DNA of 64,000 nucleotides from positions 62,001 to 126,000 of the forward strand of contig CAWFBT010000023.1 in the NCBI GenBank assembly GCA_963814095.1, given 5' to 3'. The DNA is from JACVRW01 sp963814095. Its GTDB lineage: Bacteria; Actinomycetota; Thermoleophilia; Solirubrobacterales; Thermoleophilaceae. Under the pieces are notes generated by a model. The model was not told the origin of the DNA and did no database searches. It saw only the letters and a program-made list of their open reading frames with translations. Both the position numbers and the translations under genes were made by a program. This document shows, piece after piece, positions 23,695-32,791 of this stretch (its first letter is position 1; the number at the start of each line of letters is the position of its first letter).

Positions 23695-24767
23695 TTCCCT
23701 TCGAGCAGCTTGCTGACGGCGTCCTGCTTGGACCCGTCGCTGACGAAGAGGTTGGTGCCGTTGTTGCAGCAGGTCGCTTCGAGCACTTCGGTATCGCTCG
23801 AGTTGCCGGTGGCCATGTCGGCGAACAGCGCCATCAGCTGAAGGCCGCCCATGTCGGTCTTGAGCGTCTTGGGTGCGCTCCAGCTCACCCACGGCAGCCG
23901 GAAGAAGGTGCCCGGCGACTTGATCTGGTCCCCGATCGCGCGCAGGACCTCCTGCTGGCGGGCGGCGCGGTCGCGGTCGTCCTCGGCCGGGGCGCACGAG
24001 TTCTTGCGTACGCGTGCGAAGCCGAGCGCGCGCGTGCCGTTCAGCTCGTTCTCGCCCTTCTTGAAGCGCAGCCCCTTCCAGAAGTTGTCGAACGGGGGAG
24101 AGCAGATGCGCGACTTCGACTCGACGGTGATTCCGCCCAGCGAGTCGATGAACTCGGGGAAGTCCTTGAAATCGACCTCGACCAGGTGGTTGACCTCGAG
24201 CCCGTTGCCAAGGAAGGACTCGACGGTCTCGATCGTGAGCGCGGGGCCGCCGAGCGCGTAGGCGGCGTTGATCTTGTTGATGCCGTGGCCCGGGACCTCG
24301 ACCTCTACGTCGCGAGGGATCGAGAGCTTGCGCACACTGCCGAGCGAGGCGTGGACCAGCATGATCGTGTCGGAGCGGCCCGGGCCCTGATCGCTCTCGT
24401 CGATTGACTCGCCCGTGCGCTGATCGGAGCCCAGCACGAGGATCGTGCTGCCCGTCAGCAGGTTGCCTCCCGAGGAGAGCGCCCGCTCGGCGGCGGGCGA
24501 GACTCCCGGTTGAGTCGCAGCGCTGATCAGGAACAACGCCAGCGACAGCAGCAGCCAGCCCGCGATCGCGAGCGCGATCCATTTCGCCACGCGGCCCGGT
24601 GTGATCTGCCGCTTCTCACGCGACCCCGCGGGCGGCTCGTCGCCGCGGCTGCGCGACAGCCGGCGCTTGAGCGAGTCGAGATCGCCACCGCGCGCGAGCG
24701 GTCGCTTGCGGGCGCGGTAGACGTTGTACTCCGGTCGGTCCGGAGGGCCAGGGGTCGGTTCGTTCAC
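23691..24767 (-). CDS. LytR-CpsA-Psr (LCP) family cell wall ligase
   Basis: 358 residues. A long basic cytoplasmic part (1-60) and one membrane helix (WIALAIAGWLLLSLALFLI) precede the outer LCP domain: VLGSDQRTG, RSDTIMLVHASLGSVRKLSIPRD, INKINAAYALGG and the arginine-rich RVRKNSCAPAEDDRDRAARQQ. These arginines and aspartates hold the polyprenyl-phosphate substrate when wall polymers are attached to peptidoglycan. The GTG at 24767 has GAGGGGG just upstream and is preferred over an ATG/GTG farther out. Divergent from the ROK kinase. Confidence 0.93.
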   Translation of the reverse strand: MNEPTPGPPDRPEYNVYRARKRPLARGGDLDSLKRRLSRSRGDEPPAGSREKRQITPGRVAKWIALAIAGWLLLSLALFLISAATQPGVSPAAERALSSGGNLLTGSTILVLGSDQRTGESIDESDQGPGRSDTIMLVHASLGSVRKLSIPRDVEVEVPGHGINKINAAYALGGPALTIETVESFLGNGLEVNHLVEVDFKDFPEFIDSLGGITVESKSRICSPPFDNFWKGLRFKKGENELNGTRALGFARVRKNSCAPAEDDRDRAARQQEVLRAIGDQIKSPGTFFRLPWVSWSAPKTLKTDMGGLQLMALFADMATGNSSDTEVLEATCCNNGTNLFVSDGSKQDAVSKLLEGN

Positions 24768-24790
24768 CCCCCTCTGTATATCTACCCGGC

Positions 24791-25756
24791 ATGCCACCAA
24801 GGCGGGTGATCGGTATCGACGCGGGCGGCACGAAGCTGCTGGGCGGCGTAGTTGACGAGGACTTGGTCGTGCACCACCGCGTGCACCGGGTCTGGCGCGG
24901 AGCGGACCGTCAGGAGACGCTCGACATCTTCCTGGACTCGGTCGAGGAGGTGCGCGCGGCGGCGCCGGAGGTGGAGGCGGTGGGCTTCGGCATCCCGGCG
25001 CTCGTCGAGTGGGAGACGGGAGTGGCGCGCTGGTGCAACCACCTGCCGCTCCAGGACGTGCGCTTCCGCGACCTGATGAGCGAGCGGCTCGGCCTGCCGG
25101 TGGTGGTCGACAACGACGGCAACGCTTCCGTGCTGGCCGAGTGCCGTGCCGGCGCGGGCGACGGCGCCCGCCACGTGGTGATGATCTCGCTCGGGACCGG
25201 TATCGGCACCGGCCTGTATCTCGACGGGCGCGTGTACAGGGGCGCGAGCGGGCTCGGGGCGGAGATCGGGCACTCCGTGCTCGACATCCACGGCGCCGAA
25301 TGCCCGAGCGCCTGCCCCGGTCGCGGCTGCTTCGAGACGCTCGTCTCCGGCAACGCGATCGGGCGAGAGGGCCTGCGTGTGGCGGAGGAGCGGCCCGACT
25401 CGGCGCTCGGCAAGCGGCTCGCCGCGGGCCGCGAGATCACGGGCGGAATCGTCACCGAGCTCGCCCACAGCGGCGATCCGGCCGCTCGGGAGGTTCTCGC
25501 CGAGATCGGCACGCGCCTGGGCTACGGGCTCGTCGGGGTGATCAACGTCTTCAACCCCGAGGTGATCGTCATAGGGGGCGGTGCCGTCAGGGCCGGCGAG
25601 CTGCTGCTCGAGCCCGCCCGCCGGGTCGTCTCCGAGCGCGCGATGCCGCCGGTGCGCGCTGGGGTCGCGATCCGCGCCGCCCACTACGGCGACGAGGCGG
25701 GGATGATGGGCGCCGCCCTGCTCGCCTTCGATCACATCGCCGAGGCCACGGCGTGA
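24791..25756 (+). CDS. ROK-family sugar kinase, probable glucokinase
   Basis: 321 residues. The phosphate loop is VIGIDAGGTKLLGGVVD. VDNDGNASVLAE contains the catalytic aspartate region. ISLGTGIGTGLYLDGRVYRGASGLGAEIGH is the ROK signature, and CPSACPGRGCFETLVSG is the zinc site (CxxxCxxxxC form with His in GH). There is no N-terminal DNA-binding domain, so it is a kinase rather than a repressor. It shares a GTGA overlap with rsmI. Glucose is the likeliest substrate but not proven. Confidence 0.9.
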   Translation: MPPRRVIGIDAGGTKLLGGVVDEDLVVHHRVHRVWRGADRQETLDIFLDSVEEVRAAAPEVEAVGFGIPALVEWETGVARWCNHLPLQDVRFRDLMSERLGLPVVVDNDGNASVLAECRAGAGDGARHVVMISLGTGIGTGLYLDGRVYRGASGLGAEIGHSVLDIHGAECPSACPGRGCFETLVSGNAIGREGLRVAEERPDSALGKRLAAGREITGGIVTELAHSGDPAAREVLAEIGTRLGYGLVGVINVFNPEVIVIGGGAVRAGELLLEPARRVVSERAMPPVRAGVAIRAAHYGDEAGMMGAALLAFDHIAEATA

Positions 25757-26571
25757 GCGGGCGGCTCGTCGTCTGCCCGACGCCGATCGGCAATCTCGAG
25801 GACGTCACGCTGCGCGTGTTGTCGGCGCTGCGGGAGGCGGACGTCGTCGCCTGCGAGGACACGCGTCGCACGCGCATCCTGCTCGACCGCTACGGCGTCA
25901 AGGCCAAGCTCGTGTCGTACCACGAGCACAACGAGCGGGCGCGGGCCTCCGAGCTCGTCGGGCGCATGCGCGATGGGGCTGTGGTTGCGCTCGTCTCAGA
26001 CGCCGGGATGCCGCTCGTCTCGGACCCGGGCTACGTGTTGGTGCAGGCGTGCGTCGCGGCCGGGCTTCCCGTCGAGGTGCTGCCGGGGCCGTCCGCCGCG
26101 ATCACGGCGCTCGTCGCATCCGGGCTGCCCGCCGACGAGTGGCGCTTCCAGGGTTTCCTGCCGCGCAAGAAGGGGGAGCAGCGGCGCGTGCTCTCCGAGC
26201 CCGGCGGGACGCTCGTGGCCTTCGAGTCGCCGCGGCGCGTGCCGGGCACGCTCGCGTTGCTCGCGGAGCTCGACCCGGAACGGGAGGTCGCGGTCTGCCG
26301 CGAGCTCACGAAGGCGCACGAGGAGATCGTCCGCGGCAGCGCAGCGGAGCTCGCCGAGCGCTACGCGAGCACGCCGCCGAAGGGCGAGGTCGTGCTCGTG
26401 ATCGGCGCGCCGGCCGAGCCCGAGGCGGGCGCAGGCGAGCCGGCCGCGGTGGATGCGCTGCGCCGGCTCGTGGACGCGGGCGCTCATCCGCGCAAGGCGG
26501 CGGGGGTGGTCGCCGAGCTGACAGGTGGCAGCGCCAACGCGCTGTACCGGGCGCTCACGTCAGGCGACTGA
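25753..26571 (+). CDS. rsmI: 16S rRNA (cytidine1402-2'-O)-methyltransferase
   Basis: 272 residues. RLVVCPTPIGNLEDVTLRVL, VVACEDTRRTRILLDRYG, LVSDAGMPLVSDPG and VEVLPGPSAAITALVASGLP are the successive motifs of the RsmI/YraL group of tetrapyrrole methylase-fold enzymes. FLPRKKGEQRRVL and FESPRRVPGTL complete it. The GTG at 25753 overlaps the ROK gene stop by 4 bp. A strong terminator follows. Confidence 0.95.
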   Translation: MSGRLVVCPTPIGNLEDVTLRVLSALREADVVACEDTRRTRILLDRYGVKAKLVSYHEHNERARASELVGRMRDGAVVALVSDAGMPLVSDPGYVLVQACVAAGLPVEVLPGPSAAITALVASGLPADEWRFQGFLPRKKGEQRRVLSEPGGTLVAFESPRRVPGTLALLAELDPEREVAVCRELTKAHEEIVRGSAAELAERYASTPPKGEVVLVIGAPAEPEAGAGEPAAVDALRRLVDAGAHPRKAAGVVAELTGGSANALYRALTSGD

Positions 26572-26579
26572 GAACGCGG

Positions 26580-26606
26580 ACGGGCCCTCCGGTGGGAGGG
26601 CCCGTT
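26580..26606 (+). terminator. Rho-independent terminator
   Basis: ACGGGCCCTCC, loop GGT, GGGAGGGCCCGTT directly after rsmI. The perfect 10-bp GC stem is followed by TTGATT. It may also serve the convergent gene ending at 26635. Confidence 0.88.
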
Positions 26607-26634
26607 GATTCCGCGGGGGGTGGGGTGTTGTGAC

Positions 26635-27330
26635 TCAGTTGCCGCTGAAGCGGAAACCGTCGGTCTGGGGCATCACGGACGCCTTGCCGCCGCCGTCGCT
26701 GGTCGTCACGTCGGCGCTGCCCTCGTTCGGGCCGCCGTCGTAGCGGGGATGCGTCGACTGCGGCACGTCGGAGGCCTTGCTGCCCCTGGTCTGCACGTCG
26801 GCGCTGCCCTCGTTGGGGCCGCCGTCGTAGCGGGGTCCGGCCTGCGACAGCACGGACGACTGGCCGATCGGGGTCGACATCGTCACGTCGGCGCTGCCCT
26901 CGTTCGGGCCGCCGTCGTAGCGGGCCGCGCCCGGCTGGGTCCGGCCGATCGCCCCGGCCTGCTCCGCCGCGCCCGGGAAGGCCTGCGACTGGTTCGGCCG
27001 CGCGGGCAGGTTCACGCCCGGCGTGATGTCGGCGCCGCCCTCGTTCGGCCCGCCGTCATAGCGGGGGGCCGGGGCAGTGTCGACCGCACCGTCCAGCCGG
27101 CGCTGGGGGAGCGGAGCCGACTGCGGGACGCCGGTGGCGCCGGTGCCGCCGTACTCGATCGCCGGAGCGGGTGTGCTCTGGACGAGCTCGTCGCTGTCGT
27201 TGGCCACGATCACGACCGCCCCGGTCAGGCCGAGGACTGCGATCAGCGCTGCCACGAGCAGTGCGCGCAGGTGAACGTAGTGAGATCGGAGAACCACCGC
27301 CGGATGCTGCTCTGGAACTGCCTTGCCCAT
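26635..27330 (-). CDS. Membrane-anchored protein with four YDGGPNEG repeats
   Basis: 231 residues. A short cytoplasmic start (MGKAVPEQHPAVVLRSHYVH) is followed by one membrane helix (LRALLVAALIAVLGLTGAVVIVA) and an outer low-complexity region with four near-identical RYDGGPNEG[SG]AD[VI] units spaced about 30-45 residues apart. GGAGGAAGTC precedes the ATG. I recall similar YDGGP(N/E)EG units in Solirubrobacterales proteins. The function is unknown; display of a ligand-binding or self-assembly motif at the surface is possible. Confidence 0.7.
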   Translation of the reverse strand: MGKAVPEQHPAVVLRSHYVHLRALLVAALIAVLGLTGAVVIVANDSDELVQSTPAPAIEYGGTGATGVPQSAPLPQRRLDGAVDTAPAPRYDGGPNEGGADITPGVNLPARPNQSQAFPGAAEQAGAIGRTQPGAARYDGGPNEGSADVTMSTPIGQSSVLSQAGPRYDGGPNEGSADVQTRGSKASDVPQSTHPRYDGGPNEGSADVTTSDGGGKASVMPQTDGFRFSGN

Positions 27331-27528
27331 GACTTCCTCCTGTTGTTTGGTGCCCGGTCGAACGTCGTGGAGCGAGAGTGCATGGCGGCGGTTGCGGGGC
27401 GGTGACAGCACGGCAACAGGACGCTGCAACCGCGTTCTCCGCCACGTCTGCAACGCCCGCGTTACAGACCGTTCCAAGTCGGCGACAGGCCGGGCCCGGC
27501 CCGGCGGCAGCGCGCTTACGGTGCGGCC

Positions 27529-28605
27529 ATGCGCCTCCTTCTGCCGCTCACAACCGCACTTCTCGTGGCCCTTCTCGCACCCGCCGCGCCCGCTCGAGCG
27601 GCCTGGACCTGGCCGTTGCAGGGCGAGCTGATCACGGGCTACCTGAACGGAGACGATCCCTACGTCGCGGGCCAGCACCGCGGCATCGACATCGCCGGCG
27701 CCCTCGGCGCGCCTGTGGTGGCTGCTGCTGCGGGCGAGGTGCGGTTCGCGGGTGTCGCCGGTTCGAGTGGCCTGACCGTGAGCGTGCGCACGGACGACGG
27801 CTTCGACACCTCCTACCTGCACCTCGGCGCAGCCCACGTGCGCGCCGGCGAGCGCGTCTCGGCGGGTCAGCGCCTGGGGGCTGTCGGCACGTCCGGCGTA
27901 CGCTCGGCCGCCGCGCCGCACCTGCACTTCGGCGTGCGCGAAGCCGGAAGCCGCCATGCCTACCGCGATCCGCTCGCCTTCTTGCCGCCGCCGTCCGCGC
28001 CGGCGCCGGCGCCGAAGGCGCCCGCGACGGTGCCGCTTCCCGAACCGGTGCCGGCAACGCCGGTGGTCGCGCCGGAGCCCGTGCGAGTACCGAGTCCCGT
28101 TCGCCGGCGCGTCCCGGGGTCGCGCCGGATCCCGGTGCGCCGGCCCGGCCCGGCTCCGCGCCGGGCGCCGCTGCCCGGCCGGTCGCCGGTGCGGCGCCCC
28201 ACCCCGCAGCCAAGCCCGATGCCGCTGGCCGCGCCCGAGCGCGCCGCGCGGCGGGTCCGCGCGCCGCAGCCGCGGTCGGCGCCATCTGGGCGCCCTGCGC
28301 CGGCGCCGGCTCCGTCAGCCCACGGGCGCCGGAGCGGCGAGGCACTCGAGCGGCCCGAGCTCGGGCCGTCCCTCCAGGGTGAGCGCGAGGCGGCGCACAG
28401 CTCGGATGTGAAGAAGGCCCAGAGCGCGCCGGCCGGGCAGCCCTCGGCCCGCGGGGGCGGTCCCGGCCTCGGCCTCGCACTCGCCTCCGTCGCGGTGCTG
28501 CTGGCCGCGGCGATCCTCGCCTTCAGCGGCGAAGGTCGCCCCACGCGGCGCCGGGGAGGCGCGCGGCTGGCTGCCGCCATACGCCCGCTCCTGGGGCGGC
28601 GATGA
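27529..28605 (+). CDS. M23-family peptidoglycan endopeptidase, membrane-anchored
   Basis: 358 residues. Signal peptide (1-24, ending ARA), then the M23 LytM domain (about 25-150): WPLQGELITGYLNGDD, AGQHRGIDIAG (zinc His and Asp), and PHLHFGV (catalytic and third zinc His). Residues 155-330 are Pro/Arg/Ala-rich, and a C-terminal helix (LGLALASVAVLLAAAILAF) anchors it. The metal and catalytic residues appear complete, so it is likely active in cell wall turnover. Confidence 0.88.
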   Translation: MRLLLPLTTALLVALLAPAAPARAAWTWPLQGELITGYLNGDDPYVAGQHRGIDIAGALGAPVVAAAAGEVRFAGVAGSSGLTVSVRTDDGFDTSYLHLGAAHVRAGERVSAGQRLGAVGTSGVRSAAAPHLHFGVREAGSRHAYRDPLAFLPPPSAPAPAPKAPATVPLPEPVPATPVVAPEPVRVPSPVRRRVPGSRRIPVRRPGPAPRRAPLPGRSPVRRPTPQPSPMPLAAPERAARRVRAPQPRSAPSGRPAPAPAPSAHGRRSGEALERPELGPSLQGEREAAHSSDVKKAQSAPAGQPSARGGGPGLGLALASVAVLLAAAILAFSGEGRPTRRRGGARLAAAIRPLLGRR

Positions 28606-28690
28606 GCAGGGGCGACGAGCAGCCCGTGGCCCGCCGTCCAGTGCCATGGATCGGCCAGTGCGCCGGGCGTGGTCCGGTCCCGCGGGGAGC

Positions 28691-28710
28691 CCAGGGGCCA
28701 CGGCCCCTGG
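28691..28710 (+). other. Hairpin in the leader of metG
   Basis: CCAGGGGC, loop CACG, GCCCCTGG lies 33 bp before the metG ATG. It could end transcription from the M23 gene or shape the metG leader. No T-box specifier structure was identified. Confidence 0.35.
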
Positions 28711-28743
28711 CGGTCACCCGCGCCCGGGTAGCATCGGTCGTGG

Positions 28744-30258
28744 ATGTCGTACTACGTCACCACGCCCATCTACTACGTGAACGGCGAGCCTCATCTGGGG
28801 CACGCCTACACGACGATCGCCGCCGACGTGCTCGCGCGCCACATGCGCCAGCGCGGCGAGGACGTGTTCTTCCTGACCGGGACGGACGAACATGGCGAGC
28901 CGGTCGCGCAGGCGGCCGAGAAGCTGGGCATCACACCGCGCGAGCTCGGCGACGCCAACGCCGTCCGCTTCAAGGAGCTCGCGCGCGTCCTCAACGCCAC
29001 CAACGACTTCTTCATCCGCACGACCGACCCGGAGCACATGGCGAAGGTCGCCGAGGTCGTACAGCGCATCTACGACAACGGGCACGTCTACGCCGGGCAC
29101 TACGAGGGCTGGTACTGCCCCCGCTGCGCCGACTTCAAGACCGAGTCCGAGCTCGCGGACGGCAACAAGTGCCCGATCCACCAGATCGTGCTCGAGATCG
29201 AGACCGAGGACAACTGGTTCTTCCGGCTCTCCTCGTTCCAGGAGCAGCTCGAGCAGCTCTACGCCGAGCGTCCCGGCTTCGTCACCCCGCAGAACCGCTA
29301 CAACGAGGCGCTCTCGTTCATCAAGAGCGGCCTGCTCGACTTCTCGCTCAGCCGCCAGCGCCTCAAGTGGGGCGTGCCGGTGCCGTGGGACGACAGCCAG
29401 GTCATCTACGTCTGGATCGACGCGCTGCTCAACTACTACACCGCGCTCTCCTACGCCCGACCCGGCGAGGACCTCACGGACCGCTTCTGGCCCGCCACGG
29501 TCCACCTGATCGGCAAGGACATCCTCAAGTTCCACGCGGTGATCTGGCCCGCGATGCTGATGGCCGCCGGCCTGCCGGTGCCCGAGCGCGTGGGCATCCA
29601 CGGGTTCCTGCTGCTCGGCGAGCACAAGATGTCGAAGTCGCTCGGCAACGTGATCGAGCCGCTCCGGGTCGTGGAGCTGTACGGCGAGGACGCGCTGCGT
29701 TTCTACGCGATGCGCGAGGTCAGCTTCGGCTCCGACGGCGAGGTCTCGCCGGACGGCTTCGAGACGCGTTACAACACGGAGCTCGCAAACGAATACGGCA
29801 ACCTCGCGAGCCGCACGCTCGCGATGATCGGCCGCTACCGCGACGGCAACGTGCCGGATGCGAAGCCCGCCGCCGAGCTGGCCGGCGAGTTCGAGGGCCT
29901 CCGCGAGACGGTTTGCGAGAAGCTGGACGCGGTCGAGCTCACGTCCGCCCTGGACGAGGTCTGGCGCCGCATCAAGCTGCTCAATCGCTACGTGACGGAG
30001 CAGGAGCCCTGGAAGCTCGCCAAGGATGAGTCACAGGCCGAACGGCTCGACGAGGCGCTGTACACGCTGGCCGAGGGGCTTCGCGTGGTCTCCGTGCTGC
30101 TGCATCCGTTCATGCCCCGCAGTGCAGAGCGGCTGCTGGAGGCGCTCGGGCGCGAGGACCTGTCGCTGGACGGCGCGCAGCTCGGCGCGGTTGGAGGAGG
30201 GGCGAAGCTCGGCGAGCTCGGCCAGCTCTTCCCGCGTGTCGAGGCCGAGGCCGCCTGA
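28744..30258 (+). CDS. metG: Methionyl-tRNA synthetase
   Basis: 504 residues. PIYYVNGEPHLGHAYTTIAAD holds the class I HIGH motif (HLGH). The zinc-binding insert shows WYCPRCADFKTE and NKCPIH. HKMSKSLGN is the KMSKS loop near residue 300. The anticodon-binding helices follow and no C-terminal tRNA-binding domain is attached; a separate csaA-like gene lies at 59.5 kb. It heads a metG-tatD-rsmA-ispE run in which every gene starts within a few bases of the previous stop. Confidence 0.97.
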   Translation: MSYYVTTPIYYVNGEPHLGHAYTTIAADVLARHMRQRGEDVFFLTGTDEHGEPVAQAAEKLGITPRELGDANAVRFKELARVLNATNDFFIRTTDPEHMAKVAEVVQRIYDNGHVYAGHYEGWYCPRCADFKTESELADGNKCPIHQIVLEIETEDNWFFRLSSFQEQLEQLYAERPGFVTPQNRYNEALSFIKSGLLDFSLSRQRLKWGVPVPWDDSQVIYVWIDALLNYYTALSYARPGEDLTDRFWPATVHLIGKDILKFHAVIWPAMLMAAGLPVPERVGIHGFLLLGEHKMSKSLGNVIEPLRVVELYGEDALRFYAMREVSFGSDGEVSPDGFETRYNTELANEYGNLASRTLAMIGRYRDGNVPDAKPAAELAGEFEGLRETVCEKLDAVELTSALDEVWRRIKLLNRYVTEQEPWKLAKDESQAERLDEALYTLAEGLRVVSVLLHPFMPRSAERLLEALGREDLSLDGAQLGAVGGGAKLGELGQLFPRVEAEAA

Positions 30259-30261
30259 CCC

Positions 30262-31023
30262 TTGATCGACACCCACTGCCACCTCGATGCGTGCGAGCCG
30301 CCGGACGCGGAGCTCGTCGAGCGGGCGCGCGCGGCGGGGGTCACCCGACTCGCGACCGTCGGCACCGATGACGCATCCATCGGGCGGGCGCTCGCGGCCG
30401 CGCGCAGCCACGACGAGGTGTTCGCGATCGTCGGGCGCCACCCGCACGAGACGGCCGGCTTTGGATCCGCCGAGCTCGAGGCGATCGAGCGGGCGGCGGC
30501 CGACCCGCGAGCGCGGGCGATCGGCGAGACGGGGCTCGACTACTACCGCGACTACGCCCCCCGCGACGACCAGCGGCGCGCCTTCGAGGCGCAGCTCGAG
30601 CTGGCCGCGCGGGCGGGGTTGCCCGTCGTGATCCACACGCGCGCCGCGGAGGACGACACCTTCGCGGTCCTGCGCGAGCGCGCCGCGGCGCTCCCGGCGG
30701 TCGTGCTCCACTGCTTCTCCGCTCCGGAGCGGCTCGGCGAATGTGTCGAGCGCGGCTACCTCTGCTCGTTCGCCGGCAACGTCACCTACCCCAAGGCAGG
30801 CGATCTGCAGGACGCCGCCCGCGAGCTGCCGGCGGAGCTGCTGCTCGTCGAGACCGACTCGCCCTACCTGTCGCCGCAGCCCGTGCGCGGCAAGCGCAAC
30901 GAGCCCGCCAACGTGGTGCACACGGCGCGCCACGTCGCGGAGCTGCGCGGCGTCTCGTACGAGGAGCTCGAGCGCACGGTGGAGGCGAACACCGCGCGCG
31001 TCTTCGGCCCGCCCGCGGCGTGA
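30262..31023 (+). CDS. tatD: TatD-family metal-dependent DNase
   Basis: 253 residues. IDTHCHLDA provides the first metal histidines. AIGETGLDYYRD carries the metal glutamate, PVVIHTRAAEDD and VVLHCFS further histidines, and LLVETDSPYLSPQPVRGKRNEPANV the closing aspartate and family signature. The TTG at 30262, 3 bp after metG, is the only start that keeps the metal motif. It overlaps rsmA by 4 bp. Confidence 0.94.
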   Translation: MIDTHCHLDACEPPDAELVERARAAGVTRLATVGTDDASIGRALAAARSHDEVFAIVGRHPHETAGFGSAELEAIERAAADPRARAIGETGLDYYRDYAPRDDQRRAFEAQLELAARAGLPVVIHTRAAEDDTFAVLRERAAALPAVVLHCFSAPERLGECVERGYLCSFAGNVTYPKAGDLQDAARELPAELLLVETDSPYLSPQPVRGKRNEPANVVHTARHVAELRGVSYEELERTVEANTARVFGPPAA

Positions 31024-31893
31024 GCGAGTCGCCGGCCGCTCCGCGCCAGGCCAGCCTGCGGCGCCTGCGCGAGTTCGAGGTCCGGCCCAATCGCGAGCTC
31101 GGCCAGAACTTCCTGATCGACGACAACATCCTGCGCGTGATCGGCGACGCCGCGGAGCTCACGCGCACCGACGTCGTGCTCGAGGTGGGTGGCGGCCTCG
31201 GCGTCCTGTCCGAGTATCTGGCCCCGCGCGTGGCGCACCTGCACGTGGTCGAGGTCGACCGCCGCCTCGAACCGCCGCTGCGCGACGCGCTCGACCCGTT
31301 CGCGAACGCAGACCTGCACCTGGCGGATGCGCTCGAGCTCGACTTCGGGGCGCTCGACCCGCTGCCGGACAAGGTCGTCGCGAACCTGCCCTACGGCGTG
31401 GCGGCCACCGTGCTGCTCAAGTCGATCGCCGAGCTCCCCGCGGCGTCCCTGTGGGTCGCGATGGTCCAGCGCGAGGTCGCCGAGCGGTTCGCCGCGCCCG
31501 CCGGCAACAGGAGCTACGGCGCGACCTCGGTGCTCGCCCAGCTGTCGGCGGACGTGCGCCTCCTGCGCAAGGTGCCGCGCACGGTCTTCCACCCGGTTCC
31601 GAACGTCGATTCCGCGCTCGTCGTGCTGCGCCGCACCGCGCCGGCGCCCGCCGGCCGGCCTGGTGGCGCTGATTCATGCCGGCTTCGCCCACCGCCGCAA
31701 GGCGCTGGCCGGCTCGCTCGCGCTGGCGCCCGGCGCACCCGGCGACATCCGCGACGCGACGCGCGCCGCGCTCGAGGGCATCGGGCAACCCGCTGACGCG
31801 CGGGCCGAGCGGCTGACGCCGCGGGACTGGCTCCAGCTCGCCGCAGAGCTCGGGGACGAGCGCGTGGGCGCCCTGCACCCGCGCCGCATCTAG
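31020..31893 (+). pseudogene. rsmA: 16S rRNA dimethyladenosine transferase, interrupted by a one-base frameshift
   Basis: Dimethylates two adenosines in the 3' helix of 16S rRNA. Frame one encodes NRELGQNFLIDDNILRVIGD, VLEVGGGLGVLSEYLA (SAM site), VVANLPYGVA (catalytic NLPY) and VFHPVPNVDSALVVL. Near 31650-31660 (GGCCGGCC) the sense jumps frame and continues GLVALIHAGFAHRRKALAGS to the normal end. The span is 874 nt, 3n+1, so one surplus base is enough. Both halves are perfectly conserved in style, which argues for a sequencing indel. If real, the product would lose its C-terminal rRNA-binding domain. The start is GTG within the tatD stop. Confidence 0.85.
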
Positions 31894-31903
31894 CCTCCTC
31901 GCG

Positions 31904-32740
31904 ATGGTCGTCCACGAGCGCGCCTACGCGAAGCTGAACCTGGTCCTCCAGGTCGGGCGCCCGCGTTCGGACGGGATGCACCCGCTCTGCTCGCTGTTCG
32001 CTTCGATCGAGCTCGCCGACGAGCTCGAGGGCTGTCCGGCGGAGCTGGACGAGGACAGCGTCGAGTGCGCGGGTGTGGAGGGCGAAAACCTCGCGCTCGG
32101 TGCGATCGGGGCATTTCGGGAGCGCACCGGCGGGCTGCCGGACGGGCCGGTGCGCCTGCGGATCGACAAGCACATACCGGTCGCCGCCGGGCTCGGCGGC
32201 GGCAGTGCCGACGCCGCCGCGGCGCTGCGGATCGTCAACCGCATCAGCGGGCTGCCGCTCGACGCAGCCGCTCTCCGGGAGCTGGCCGCGCAGCTCGGCG
32301 CCGACGTGCCGAGCCAGATCGAGCCGGGGCACGCGCTCGTCCAGGGCGTCGGCGAACAGGTGGAGCCGATCGCGCTGCCGCCGCTCGTGGCCGTGTTGGT
32401 CCCGAGCGCGGCCGGCCTTCGCACCGCCGAGGTCTACGCCGAGCTCGACCGCCTGGGCGGCGCGCGCGAGCGGCTCGACGCCGAGTCGCTCCGCGAGCTC
32501 GCCGCAGGCGCCCCGGACCGGCTCGGCGCGGCGCTCGAGAACGACCTCGAGCGGGCAGCGCTCGCGCTCCGCCCCGAGCTCGCCGGCACACTCGCGCAGC
32601 TGCGCTCCGCCGGCGCGCTCGGGGCTGCCGTCAGCGGCTCCGGGCCGACCTGCTTCGCGCTCTTCGCCGACCGACCCGCGGCCGAGGCGGCGGCCGCCGC
32701 GGTCCCGGGCGCGATCGTCAGCCCGCTGCGCCGGGGCTGA
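31904..32740 (+). CDS. ispE: 4-diphosphocytidyl-2-C-methyl-D-erythritol kinase
   Basis: GHMP kinase of the MEP isoprenoid pathway, 278 residues. ERAYAKLNLVLQVGRPRSDGMH is the CDP-ME binding start. PVAAGLGGGSADAAAALR is the GHMP ATP loop. GAAVSGSGPTCFALF is the third GHMP motif. ATG 31904 lies 10 bp after rsmA, and the rsmA-ispE neighbourhood is common in bacteria. The stop lies inside a 22-bp tandem duplication. Confidence 0.95.
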   Translation: MVVHERAYAKLNLVLQVGRPRSDGMHPLCSLFASIELADELEGCPAELDEDSVECAGVEGENLALGAIGAFRERTGGLPDGPVRLRIDKHIPVAAGLGGGSADAAAALRIVNRISGLPLDAAALRELAAQLGADVPSQIEPGHALVQGVGEQVEPIALPPLVAVLVPSAAGLRTAEVYAELDRLGGARERLDAESLRELAAGAPDRLGAALENDLERAALALRPELAGTLAQLRSAGALGAAVSGSGPTCFALFADRPAAEAAAAAVPGAIVSPLRRG

Positions 32741-32766
32741 GCCGCCGCTGCGCCGGGGCTGAGCCG
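32723..32766. repeat. 22-bp perfect tandem duplication at the ispE stop
   Basis: Two adjacent copies beginning CCGCTGCGCCGGGG and containing the stop TGA plus GCCG. The first copy encodes the last residues of IspE (PLRRG); the second repeats the same stretch after the stop. Probably a slippage event. Confidence 0.85.
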
Positions 32767-32791
32767 CCGGCTCCCGTACCCTCACGCCCTC

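Noticed and set aside
28606..28743. T-box or other riboswitch before metG
   Set aside because: Only one simple hairpin is visible; no specifier loop or antiterminator could be drawn.
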